This document shows, one piece after another, positions 33,251 through 44,393 of a stretch of DNA of 64,000 bases (within the stretch, counting starts at the first letter, position 1; each line of letters begins with the position of its first letter). The stretch lies in the NCBI RefSeq assembly GCF_963678975.1, contig NC_089281.1:27012765-27076764 (forward strand), given 5' to 3'. Source of the DNA: Dysidea avara. Taxonomy: Eukaryota > Porifera > Demospongiae > Dictyoceratida > Dysideidae. Made by a program: the position numbers and the translations under genes. Below the pieces are notes generated by a model, which ran no database searches, was not told the origin of the DNA, and worked only from the letters and a program-made list of their open reading frames with translations.

Positions 33251-35090
33251 CTATTCTACTGGTGCAACTGAAACACAAAGATTGTTCAGGGCTGAACACA
33301 CTAATATTATTTTATCGATTGGTGGTTTGTCGCCAGGGTGTTTGGGCTTTAAAAAATCAATAGGGATACAACTCATCAAAATTGAGAACCTCTGACGGGT
33401 GGCTCCAATGACACGTTCTATGTGTATCCGTACATTCGCTAACTTCCTTGTTGCCTCAACATCTATGGGTGAGAGTTGGGAACAGCCTCTTGTAAATGAT
33501 GGTATATGAAGTGTTACCTGCATTCTGGCCACATCTTCAGCAATATCAAATCCCCGGTCCGCAAGAACACAATCTCCTGGAAGTAATTTGTTTAAAAATC
33601 CAGAGTTGACTGTCAAAAGTTTGTCACTGACCCTTCCACCCCAGGCAGGTGAAATGAAGCTTGTTACACCTTGCGGACACATTGCAATGAACACTTTTGC
33701 TGTATTTGCATGCTTGTATTGAGACCAAGTGGATGATTTTGCCACTAGATGACTAGGGGCTTCAATTTTAATCTCAAAACAATCAATTACTGCAACAACC
33801 TTAGTGCCATATGTTGCCCGAAAACAGCTGGGCATAGTCTTCCATAATTCCTCTCTTTCAGGCCACTTGATGAGCCACTCCAAACGACAAGACATTATAT
33901 CCAACATTTCATGGAAACGCCTACTGACAGTTGATGTACAAATTCCTAACCGGTAAGCAATGTCTTGTAATCCCAAGTTAAGCCTCAATTTCATGAGCAC
34001 TATCATGAACGACCTCCAATAGTATGAACGTTTATCACCTAGTGCAAAGGAGCCCATCACTAGTTCAAATGTTTTTAACAGGAGAAGGCTAATAGCTAAC
34101 CCAGTGTAGTATTGTACCTTGGCATCATCAGACATAATGTTGTTCTCACAGAAAAAATTATCGTCATCCGTCTGTACGGCTTTGTTACACATTTTAGGTG
34201 GCCTTGGAGTTTGAGTTTCACCATCAGCTGTCTGTATTGCATGATCTATCAGCCCACTGTTTGAATTAAGTGACAACTGACTGGACTGTCCTGTTGTTGT
34301 ACTAGTTGAAGTCAAGGTACCTTTTGTCAAAATAAAGGTTGGGTTAGTGATCAAGGTACTGTTTGTTGTAGAAGTTATGGTTGACATAGTGGTTATTGTA
34401 GAGGTACTGGTTGAGGTACTAGTTGTTGTAGTTGAGGTACTAGAGGTAGTTGCCAAGGTAGGGGCTGAGGTACTGCCTGATGTACTAATATTTGAATTCA
34501 TCTCGAAAACTCTTTTGTTCCTCTCTTTGGCTCGTGCTTCTCTTTCTGAGGCTCTTTCACTAGCTGCATGTACTACTGCCACATCTAGCTTGCTGTGTCC
34601 AAGTTCCAGTGTGGGGAACCAATCAACATTATGCTTATCCATTGTGTCAGCAGGCTTCCCTACAGAGCATTTGATGGTGTGACAAATGTTAAACTCATGA
34701 GTATCAATGATATCAAATCATGGATTATAAATTTCCTAGCTACTCCGGAAATGTATAAGCTGGACTGAAAGCCAACGCGCATACAGTGTACAAGTATAAC
34801 AAATAATACACTATAAAATATTTTGTATATTATCAATGCATGCACTTTCAATAGATACTGTACTCACTAGCCACAAAATGACGCTCGCAAACCCAGACAT
34901 TTGCTAGCTTCTCCTCCGTTAAATCCTCTCTCGAAATAGCTTTCAGCCAGGCCCTCCTTCGCTCTCTAGTAATCTCCAACATTTGCTGACCTTGATGCTG
35001 AATAATGGCTGGAAGCCTATAAAATGAACATTTAGTCTTGGATGACTTCTTGGAGCTGTTGGAGCAGTTGATTATCGCACATCCAACCAT
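33251..35090 (-). CDS. THAP-domain DDE transposase of ISL2EU copy B (intact frame)
   Basis: Two exons: 35090-34868 (starts MVGCAIINCSN) and 34659-33251, with a 208-bp GT/AG intron. The THAP zinc-finger DNA-binding domain runs over the splice: C-x4-C near the start, VCERHF near the exon end, and the usual continuation KPADTMDKHNVDWFPTL in exon 2. A Ser/Thr-rich linker and a helical region with a helix-turn-helix look (LGLQDIAYRLGICTSTVSRR) follow. The catalytic DDE core has D in VAVIDCFEIK, D in VLADRGFDI and E in VRIHIERVIG, as in IS5/Harbinger-like transposases. The frame is open to the TAG. The element itself is no longer mobile in cis because its left end is lost and its right end is split, but the protein could act on other copies. 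Confidence 0.82.
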
Positions 35091-35699
35091 ATTTAAGCAA
35101 CAAATAAACAAACAATTAATCCTTGAATAAGCCGTAAAACCTTGAATAAACAGTAAACCACGAGATACACCACTCACTAACTACTGTCCACGTGTTTCGT
35201 GACACAGTGCGGCAACCAATCTCGTTATGTACAGACTTGCTCAACCACAAAATTACGTCATACAGGAAACTGGGTTGTCACGTGATCACCGCACAAAGTT
35301 CTGCGTACGGATCGAGTGACCTTTATTTAAAGATTTGTTTACGGTGGAGTGGATATCTCGCTAGTCTGCTAGTATAACAGGTGACCTCAAGCTACCCCCT
35401 ATATCTTGGCTTCTGCTTCATGGAAGGTATTATAAGTAGTCAGTATAGTGTACTGGTAGTTTAATAGTTGTGTATGCCAAGTAGTACTTTCATTACATGG
35501 ACTCTAAGTAGTGAGTGAGCCTTGAGCTAATAATGTATGGCATTGTTATCAGGTGGTTACAAATCAACCAAGCTTACCAACCAATGCCATGCATTCATAA
35601 ACTGTAACATTACTGGTTATCTGCACATGGGACAATGTTGGGATTTGAACTTTGATTAGTACAAATGCCTGCTTTGTGCTGTTGCTTATACCATATAGG

Positions 35700-35870
35700 T
35701 GAAGCGACATAGCCAACCCGGCTGGTTAGAACATTGGCTTGGTAATTGCAGGTTCCAGGTTCGATGCCCCCTCCTCCAACTGTAAGTTGCAGTTTCCTTG
35801 AGCAAGAGACCTACCTAAGTATGACTGTATAACTGGGACTTGGGGAAGCTAATGTCACTTAGTGGTATCG
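35700..35870 (+). repeat. tRNA-derived SINE-like sequence in the left arm
   Basis: An A-box-like TAGCCAACCCGG (35710-35721) and a perfect B box GGTTCGATGCC (35758-35768) are spaced as in a Pol III tRNA promoter. The region does not fold as a normal tRNA, so I read it as a tRNA-derived SINE rather than a tRNA gene. The right arm has the same sequence in inverse at about 42080-42260. Confidence 0.6.
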
Positions 35871-37017
35871 GGGTTATGAGTTCCACGGGCATTTACCGGT
35901 TGCTTGCGAAATGTAAAAACAAAATCACGTGCACATTTCACTTGAAGATTTTAAATTTTCTGATAAAAATTTGTGGTCTGCCTATCATATATAACAATCA
36001 GTATACTTATACATCACATTTTGCTGGCAAACTGTTAACTACAATCCTTGCCATATAGTTCAAGATATTTGTATCATGGGTCACGTGTTTGATCATGTAT
36101 TTGTTCTTACTACATTTTTGCAATCAACCTAAAAGTTGGTAGAAACGTGATCAGTGTCCCAGATGATTGAATTTCACGGCTTGTGTTGTACTCTTCTTGA
36201 TACTTTCCATGAGCTCTACACAATGTTCTTCACTTCGTCATTTAATAGCACTGTTGCACAGAATGTTTAGAAATTATGACTGGTATTCATTTGATACCTG
36301 GTGTTTGTTTAGTAGAAAAATTACTTGTATCCTCCCTATTGTGTTGTGCATGTTGTCAATCTTATACCGATTGTTTTATTTTGCAGAGTATTAAAACAAG
36401 ATGTCACAGAATTCACCAGTTTGAACAATCCTGATGTAAGTGTGTATTATTTGTTTAATATACACCATGTCCAGTCTTTGGACATGGTTTTATAAAAAAA
36501 TTGAAAGTGTTGATCGTACACTATATGGCCATCCTAAAGTATTACAAGAACACTTAGTAATAGTCTTAATTTATCGAACGTTCCCTTCACTATGAGTATT
36601 TAATATTTTCCCAGCATATAATGTTGTAGATTTTGCTTTCAAATTAATGGTGACCACATCCTCAGTAGCAGGTGGCTAGTTTCCAGCCCCTAGTATGTGT
36701 GTGTGTGGGGGGGGAAGGGGCTTAAATTAAACTCCTTACTAAAGTCACCTCTATATAAATTGCAATCACTGGCTATTTGTTATGTGTAATCTTATTTAAT
36801 TTTTGGCAATGTGAAACTACTACTACCTAGGAACATGTGTTTACTGCTTAATTTGGTGCAGTCATAAATGGAACTACCGGTTATATCTTTGGTTGTGAAT
36901 TGTCACATTTGTATGTTTGGTGTGCTTTAATGTACATTGACATGGCTGTAAATGGGTGATACTTGCATGATTTATCTGTTCACAACCTATAACAAAGTCC
37001 AGTTCATAATTTGTAGT

Positions 37018-37475
37018 GAGAGTATATAATAGAAACCAAGAGTATTGAACGGGTGTGTTACCAGTCATAAATGATTGCATGAAGTAACATGGATATTTCA
37101 GTAATTGTTCGTTTATAGTGCCATGATAGGTTGCTGTATTTAGCCCAATTCAGCCAGTGAAAACGTGATAGCATTAAAGGGAAATGGCTAATGTTAAAGT
37201 TCTGGCATTGCCAAGTGGATCCCTGAAGGCGTGGCAACACTCTCATTTGTGCAGCCATTGTTTTAGCGAGCTGGGGGCAATAACTGTTGAATACTTGGTT
37301 AAATAACACAGAAAACTGGCGAACAAAGGCCTTTTGCCATGTACACATTTCAAATTACCATTTCACATAAATGAACAATTACTGAAATATCCGTGTTATT
37401 TTATGCGATTATTAATCACGGGCTAATACACCGTTCGACACTCTTGGTTTCTATTATATACTGTACTCTTGTTTG
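37018..37475. mobile_element. MITE inside the inverted-repeat element
   Basis: AGTATATAATAGAAACCAAG and CATGGATATTTCAGTAATTG on the left return inverted at 37370-37475 (CAATTACTGAAATATCC ... CTTGGTTTCTATTATATACT). About 450 bp, no coding. Confidence 0.7.
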
Positions 37476-39686
37476 TAGCTGGCAAATAATATATTAAACA
37501 TCCATTACTCATTGCAAGGTGTATTTCGAGTTACCTTAGACTGGGACTATGGTGTTTATCATTAGTTTCCAACAACTCAACATGTTGACTGGAGGGTCTG
37601 GTTCACAAAATCACCATATTGTGTGATTTTTAGTTTAGAGAAGCAACTGCTTTCACAAGTAGTGAATGTTCTTCTTCATATTACTGTAGGTGCTAGTGGC
37701 ACAGAGATACTTGTATTGTTGGGGTGACATGTAAAGTCCTCAAGATACCACTGAGGTAAGTCTATTGTCACAAAGTTTTAGTGATGTATGTATATACCAT
37801 ATAGACAATCAAATCATCAATCAAATATCATCAGTTGTTCTACCCAATGCAGCCAAGTAAATTTCGAGTGAGCAGGAAAATGTCAATCTACATACATCAT
37901 CCTTACTAGCCTGTACTGAATGAACTGAGGCAAAATAAAGCCCAAATATATGCTTTCAGAGTGATCTGAAATGTTTCTGAGAAGTTAGTAAATCTTAAAT
38001 TTGCGTTGACTAAATGATTCACTGTTAGGCATTATTTAGGCCTAAAATAGGCTTATGCCAACCATCACAGCTGCAATATATACATCGTTGAATTACCTCT
38101 ATTATCTAATGCCTTACTCCACTGTTCTAGAAGTGTCAATTTGTGGGTTTGTGATGGCTTCCTTTGCTGATTTGATTGTTTTCTGTGATCCTTACCAGAA
38201 GCTTTGTGCCTTTGGCAGCTTTGTGCCTTTAACACCTCTTTTCACTCCATACAGGTATCTACTGTTCGAAGGAGCTACTGCATGCTGTCTGCACTGAAGG
38301 TTATGGGAAGACAATTAGTTTATATATAAAGTGTGTATACATTCTAATTGCTTACTGTTTGTCACTTTAGACAATGAGTTGTGGATATTGTTACTTGTTC
38401 ACACCTGTTTCATGTTGTAAAGTGGGTCCTCTATGCTGTAATGATTTTTAATGTGCTGAATCTCAATAAGCAAACTTATCACCTCAAAAATTTCCTGTTG
38501 CACTCTATGGCAACGTAAAATCATTGGATCAGAGTTTTACCTTCAACCTTTCCTGTAAATATTAAGATTTTATCCATTAATATGCTACATCCAAATCATG
38601 AGCAAAGTCAGCATAGCTCGGCAATATAAGTGCATAACTGTTGGAAGAAAATTGATTTTAAGACTTTGGTCTATCAGGCTATACTGTAGTACGAAGCAAC
38701 CAGGCAAGATAAAGACTGGTGGATGCTCATCCTGGATTATGGACCGGCAGACCTTGGTCTGTGAGGGGAGAATCGGTAGGTGGAGTAAGCTTGACACAGG
38801 ATGAGCATGGAAAGACACTATTGAATCTAGTAGATTTTCTGTGAAAAAGAAAAGACATGAGAGGTATAGAAAAGGCAAGACTTGTAGCACAATTATTTAA
38901 GTGGCAAGATATGTAATTTCATCAAATGTACTATCCACACATTCACCAGATGTGTAACCTTAACACTTGGGGCATAAAACGTCTGACTACATACACAACA
39001 TAATTCATACACAACTGTACTTATTCTGTCTATGTTACAGTTATGGAACTACACACTAGTCAAAAAATTTACCTAGGCTCAAACAAAAACAGGCCACAGG
39101 CCCCAATACTGAATAGCATTGCAGTCAGTTATAGATCCGTGGTTCATATTGTTTCAGTATATAGAGAGACATTAGCAATTACAATACCGACATGAGGGTT
39201 AATATTCTTGCTGTGGTAAATATTATACTGATGTACATTGCTCAACATTTGAGTGTGTGTTGCAAACTAAAATCCCACGTCTATATATTATAGATTATTC
39301 CACAAATACCTATGTAAAGAACAAGTAAAGAACAACATTGGTGTTGTACATGCCTACAATCAAATTGTCAGTTACACAAATTTACAACTTTACAAATTGA
39401 TAGCTGTCTTAAGCTTGACCCTACCTGGACATCTGCAGCATCACCAAAGGTTCTTCACTGTAAAACGGGCAGTGCTGAATGAGCACACCTGCATTCACAT
39501 AGACTTCTCACCTCCTGGAATATAAATGCTAATGATAAATACAAAAAAACAATAGTGATTACTAGTGTACATAATACAAGCAGTACTGAGGAGTCCTCAG
39601 AGAAGTTGGGTCCTCAGTGGGGACCAACGTTTCTTGGAAAATATACCTCACAATATGTATTGGTACCTCCAAGTCACATGCCAGCG

Positions 39687-40063
39687 TCCAGACTTGCATG
39701 GCCAGACCACTTACTCTCCATCACAATGCTTCACATGATGCCTAGCATTTACAGTAGTGCCTACTCTGAAAGACTGGTTAGCACAGGCCTGATGAATGCT
39801 GATTTTCACACTTCCAGCCACATAGTGACCTTTATAAAAACTAAACATTTTGCCTTCATGCAGAAGAAGCATACAAGCCTAACTGCTTGTATAGCCAGTA
39901 GTGATTGCTTCTTGGAAAAATGGTTTGTCTCCAGTCAGGTAATATAATAGTGCATTCATGGGGTAACCAATGAGCAGCCAGTCCAGACTGTTCAAGATGC
40001 TTTTAATCATAGACATTGTGTGAAGTAATGATGATGTAGAAGTGGTCTGACCATGCGAGATGA
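39687..40063. mobile_element. Diverged relative of the TAGTCTCG hairpin MITE family
   Basis: CTTGCATGGCCAGACCACTT at the left and AAGTGGTCTGACCATGCGAG at the right are inverse to each other and close to the outer arm of the MITE at 21826. The centre is longer and diverged. Confidence 0.5.
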
Positions 40064-42748
40064 AACGCTGTGACTTGAACGTGTAAACACAGGGAAGTAT
40101 ATAAATTCCAAGAATAGTTGGATCCCGCAGGTCCTTGGTCCCAGGGTTCAGCACATAATACACACCTTGGGTGGGGATATAGTGCTGGTTTGTGATTAGT
40201 ATCATCCATTTCTGCTTATGTTAATATAACTGAAAGTAGTTACGTATAAAAATAACAATATTAATTTTACACCAAAGTATATCTCCATGTACTGTATGAC
40301 CACAAATCAATGTACGATTTTCTGTAAAAATTTTAATGCATTACATTTTCTAAAGAGCCAGCACAGGCCCCTCATTTATTCTATAGTGTTATTGTTTTCT
40401 TCCTTTATTTAAAGCCTAGTTAGTGCCCACCCCACTTTAATTATCATTATACAGAGGTCGGTAACACTTTATAAGCCCTATTCAAAACTATTTTGTTAAT
40501 TGCATAGTGTATCTGGAATTTTACCACATAAACACCTCAATAGTCACAATACAACACTAGCTAGCAGGGGTTGTTGTATTCAGATTGCGCTTTGTGTCAG
40601 CATTAAGTGATTTACTGTATTTTGTTTTATTAAAACACTTATAATTAGTTTTCCAAAATGAAATCTATAAAATAGTGTTTCACTTGTAACATTGTAACAC
40701 TAACTAGGTATACACTTTAAACAAGTGATCACACTTCACATCGTCCACTCATTTTAGTTTGTCCCAGAAAACAACTATTTGTATTTTAATGGTCCTTAAA
40801 TTGTTTCCTTCCTCCTCTGATCATACTACTGACAATTTTTGTAAAAAAAGCACTGGATAGACAGTTGCTGGCACTGAAGTTACTTTTGTTAAAATTATCT
40901 ACAACTACAAACCTATATAGGCAATGCAAATAACCATCACTTAAATCAAGCTCCCTACTAGGGACGCCCAATTCAGTTCCATGTAACTTAGAGTAGATGG
41001 GTATTCCTTGTTACGGAGTATGTGCAATTTAGAGCATGGTCCTCTTAATATGCATAACACATACTCCATTATTTTGAGAGCAAGAAATTCTTTATCATTC
41101 TATGCTGGGAAGATTTTTAATGTTCATAGTGAAAATAAGTTTAACTGTTAACCATTACAAAGTGTCCAGAATATGCAGGTGTCCTTATTTTCAAGTATCC
41201 TGGTTAACAAATTCCACGGTACATGTATACCATATTTTTTGTATAAAAGCCACAAGCAAATAAACTCTTGTCTTGATTATAAGCCAGGGAGTTTCCAGCA
41301 CACTTTGAAAATAAATACCGGGGCCTGCCTGATTCATTTACAGGCTGTGTCAATACTGCTAGGAAGGAAATACAAGACCGGGCTTTTTATACAAAGAAAT
41401 ATGTACTGTACGGTAGTAACGACATTTAGAATAGTTGGATCATTCAACACCTACAACTTTTGTTACATTATTATGTTCATGACTGCATATAGTTTATAGT
41501 AAAATCACAAACAAAATAATACACACTTACATCAGGATTGTTCAAACTGGTGAATTCTGTGACATCTTGTTTTAATACTCTGCAAAATAAAACAATCGGT
41601 ATAAGATTGACAACATGCACAACACAATAGGGAGGATACAAGTAATTTTTCTACTAAACAAATGCCAGGTATCAAATGAATACCAGTCATAATTTCTAAA
41701 CATTCTGTGCAACAGTGCTATTAAATGAAGAAGTGAAGAGCATTGTATAGAGCTCGTGGAAAGCATCAAGAAGAGTACAACACAAGCAATCATCTGGGAC
41801 ACTGATCACGTTTCTACCAACTTTCAGGTTGATTGCAAAAATGTAGTAAGAACAAATACATGATCAAACACGTGACCCATGATACGAGTATCTTGAACTA
41901 TATGGCAAGGATTGTAGTTAACAGTTTGCCAGCAAAACGTGATGTATAATTATACTGATTGTTATATATGATAGGCAGACCACAAATTTTCATCAGAAAA
42001 TTTAAAATCTTCAAGTGAAATGTGCACGTGATTTTGTTTTTACATTTCGCAAGCAACCGATAAATGCCCGTGGAACTCATAACCCCGATACCACTAAGTG
42101 ACATTAGCTTCCCCAAGTCCCAGTTATACAGTCATACTTAGGTAGGTCTCTTGCTCAAGGAAACTGCAACTTACAGTTGGAGGAGGGGGCATCGAACCTG
42201 GAACCTGCAATTACCAAGCCAATGTTCTAACCAGCCGGGTTGGCTATGTCGCTTCACCTATATGGTATAAGCAACAGCACAAAGCAGGCATTTGTACTAA
42301 TCAAAGTTCAAATCCCAACATTGTCCCATGTGCAGATAACCAGTAATGTTACAGTTTATGAATGCATGGCATTGGTTGGTAAGCTTGGTTGATTTGTAAC
42401 CACCTGATAACAATGCCATACATTATTAGCTCAAGGCTCACTCACTACTTAGAGTCCATGTAATGAAAGTACTACTTGGCATACACAACTATTAAACTAC
42501 CAGTACACTATACTGACTACTTATAATACCTTCCATGAAGCAGAAGCCAAGATATAGGGGGTAGCTTGAAGTCACCTGTTATACTAGCAGACTAGCGAGA
42601 TATCCACTCCACTGTAAACAAATCTTTAAATAAAGGTCACTCGATCCGTACGCAGAACTTTGTGCGGTGATCACGTGACAACCCAGTTTCCTGTATGACG
42701 TAATTTTGTGGTTGAGCAAGTCTGTACATAACGAGATTGGTGCGGCAA

Positions 42749-42898
42749 CAGGTGGTACAGCAATATGGCGGCGGGGTGTGTCAGTCAACGTCATTTACGG
42801 TTACCATGGAATGCTCTGGCAATGTCACGTGAGTCACTTTTGCCCACAATGTATGGTTCAGTGGTTTGAGGCCTTAAAAGTATCGCTAGGCTGTCTCG
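42749..42898. other. Remainder of the ISL2EU right end and its host flank
   Basis: 42749-42813 is the rest of the terminal repeat of copy B, continuing where 35207-35215 stopped. The following 80 bp, ending GCTAGGCTGTCTC, is the host sequence next to the glycosyltransferase-like gene, found in unit 1 at 17843-17921. Confidence 0.75.
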
Positions 42899-42958
42899 TA
42901 ACTGTCGTGTATAGCAGTGTTCTCTATCTTAAACTTACTGCTAGCTACTCAAGAAAAT

Positions 42959-44350
42959 ATGCGGCACCTTTTTGCAGGAGGTGTGGTAATTTTTGCATTC
43001 GTCACAGTGTATTACAGCTATGTGTTGATGGTATTGTGGTTTGACGACCAATCATCGCAAGGATACATTTTGGACGACCAATCATCGCAAGGATACATTT
43101 TGGTCTATAGCAGCTACGAAGAACAGACCAATGGAGCTCGAAACTTGTGGCAGTTACAAATGTGGGCTAAGACAGTGAAGATGAAAGTTGTAGAACCATT
43201 TGCAGTAAACTCTATGTTTGGTATGTTTGGAGCTATACCTAACTTCAACCAAGCACTAAGATTTAGTGATTATTATGATATAGACAAATGGAACAATTTG
43301 GTAGGTGATTATGGTGGTGATTCATTAGTACAGTGGGAAGAGTTTCTTCCCAGAGCTCCTCATAAAGCAATACTTTTGTATACATTACTCAGATTTGTTG
43401 AAAAACCTTTAATAATTAGTCATGGTGAAGATGATGTAAAGAAATATAGTCCTGGTAAATATGAGCACATACCAGATGAAGATTTGCTGTGGTTTAAAAA
43501 AATGAACTTCAGTATTGCCAGGGTGGTAACCGTGATACGTAACGAACATAAGACACAACCCATAAAACTGGATGATTATAAATTTCATGTGTTTGGAAAC
43601 TTGAATCCAAGAGATGTCACCTTGATAACTATAAATTGGATTGGTATTGGTGTAATGGCATGGAGAATACAAGTCACATCGGAAGATCACAAATTCCTTG
43701 AGTCTATGCGTGTTGTATTCAATCTTCCACTACATGGAGTATCACCCATGATTTCTCCAAGTCAGAGAGTTTTAAGAGCATACAACAACTATGTGTCTAA
43801 ATACATTGGTGATAACAAGTACGTCGGGATTGTGTTTAGAGCGCAGTGTGTTGTGCGTTGGGGAATTCCAGGTAACTTCACTATAAGGAAGCAATATTTT
43901 CAAAATTGTAGTAAACATCTCCAGGATACGCTGGACAAGGTTAGGAACAGGTGGAGAATATTTTTGGCTTATGATTTGGGTACATTTGGTAGTGATGGAT
44001 ATTATTCTATTAATGACAGGCTCATGTTTCCTATACGTGATCAGATACTCTTAGATGTCTTCAATGGTAGTATTCAAATGAAACAAAGGGATGAAATGCT
44101 GATAAAGGCAGCAAATGGAATAATTGACAGAGGGTTTATTGCGATACTAGAAAAGACAATCGCCATACATGCTGATTGTATTGTGCTACTTGGAAGAGAT
44201 TCCAGTTTTGTGCAAACATCGGCTAGAGGGTATTATTTACTTCATCCCACAAACCCATGTGTGGTTTCCATCTGTTCTGAAAAATTTGCTAATGCAAATG
44301 GTACTGTATTTTCTTCTGATAGCATAGCAGATGAATTTTTGCAAATTTGA
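42959..44350 (+). CDS. Type II membrane protein, glycosyltransferase-like, copy 2
   Basis: 463 residues from ATG 42959 (MRHLFAGG), single exon, nearly identical to the gene at 22619. Same layout: signal anchor at residues 8-24, then a luminal domain with the YILVYSSYEEQTNGARNLW start and CIVLLGRDSSFVQTSARGY near the end. It differs by an in-frame 30-bp tandem duplication (43043-43072, 43073-43102) that doubles DDQSSQGYIL just after the membrane anchor, i.e. in the stem. It ends DEFLQI at a TGA. The upstream sequence is the original one without the DUF6589 element, so this copy is more likely to keep its own promoter. Function as for copy 1; no substrate can be named. Confidence 0.7.
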   Translation: MRHLFAGGVVIFAFVTVYYSYVLMVLWFDDQSSQGYILDDQSSQGYILVYSSYEEQTNGARNLWQLQMWAKTVKMKVVEPFAVNSMFGMFGAIPNFNQALRFSDYYDIDKWNNLVGDYGGDSLVQWEEFLPRAPHKAILLYTLLRFVEKPLIISHGEDDVKKYSPGKYEHIPDEDLLWFKKMNFSIARVVTVIRNEHKTQPIKLDDYKFHVFGNLNPRDVTLITINWIGIGVMAWRIQVTSEDHKFLESMRVVFNLPLHGVSPMISPSQRVLRAYNNYVSKYIGDNKYVGIVFRAQCVVRWGIPGNFTIRKQYFQNCSKHLQDTLDKVRNRWRIFLAYDLGTFGSDGYYSINDRLMFPIRDQILLDVFNGSIQMKQRDEMLIKAANGIIDRGFIAILEKTIAIHADCIVLLGRDSSFVQTSARGYYLLHPTNPCVVSICSEKFANANGTVFSSDSIADEFLQI

Positions 44351-44393
44351 AATCGGTATAATCCGAAGCAACCAAATCAGTATAATCTGAAGC

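Larger units (their letters stand above)
35216..42740. mobile_element. 7.5-kb element with 1.2-kb terminal inverted repeats, no transposase
   Basis: The left arm is about 35216-36455 and the right arm about 41512-42740, inverse and almost identical; the ends read CCAATCTCG and CGAGATTGG. TGCGGCAA(C) stands outside both ends (35208 and 42741), an 8- or 9-bp target duplication. The empty site GTGCGGCAACAGG is seen in unit 1 at 17756-17768. The target is the right terminal repeat of ISL2EU copy B. The interior 36456-41511 holds a MITE, a diverged hairpin and AT-rich DNA, and I find no transposase, capsid or polymerase gene. It is a non-autonomous foldback-like element; the size of the duplication suggests hAT or Mutator. 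Confidence 0.8.

Noticed and set aside
35700-35790. A tRNA gene
   Set aside because: A and B boxes are present but the sequence has no full cloverleaf and is repeated in both arms of a transposon, so it fits a tRNA-derived SINE.
38055-38297. Coding exon inside the inverted-repeat element
   Set aside because: A short hydrophobic ORF without homology, splice context or a partner exon; expected by chance in AT-rich DNA.
35216-42740. A Polinton or other large virus-like element, because of long terminal repeats
   Set aside because: No polymerase, integrase, packaging or capsid gene is visible, and the 8-9 bp target duplication does not fit the 6 bp of Polintons.
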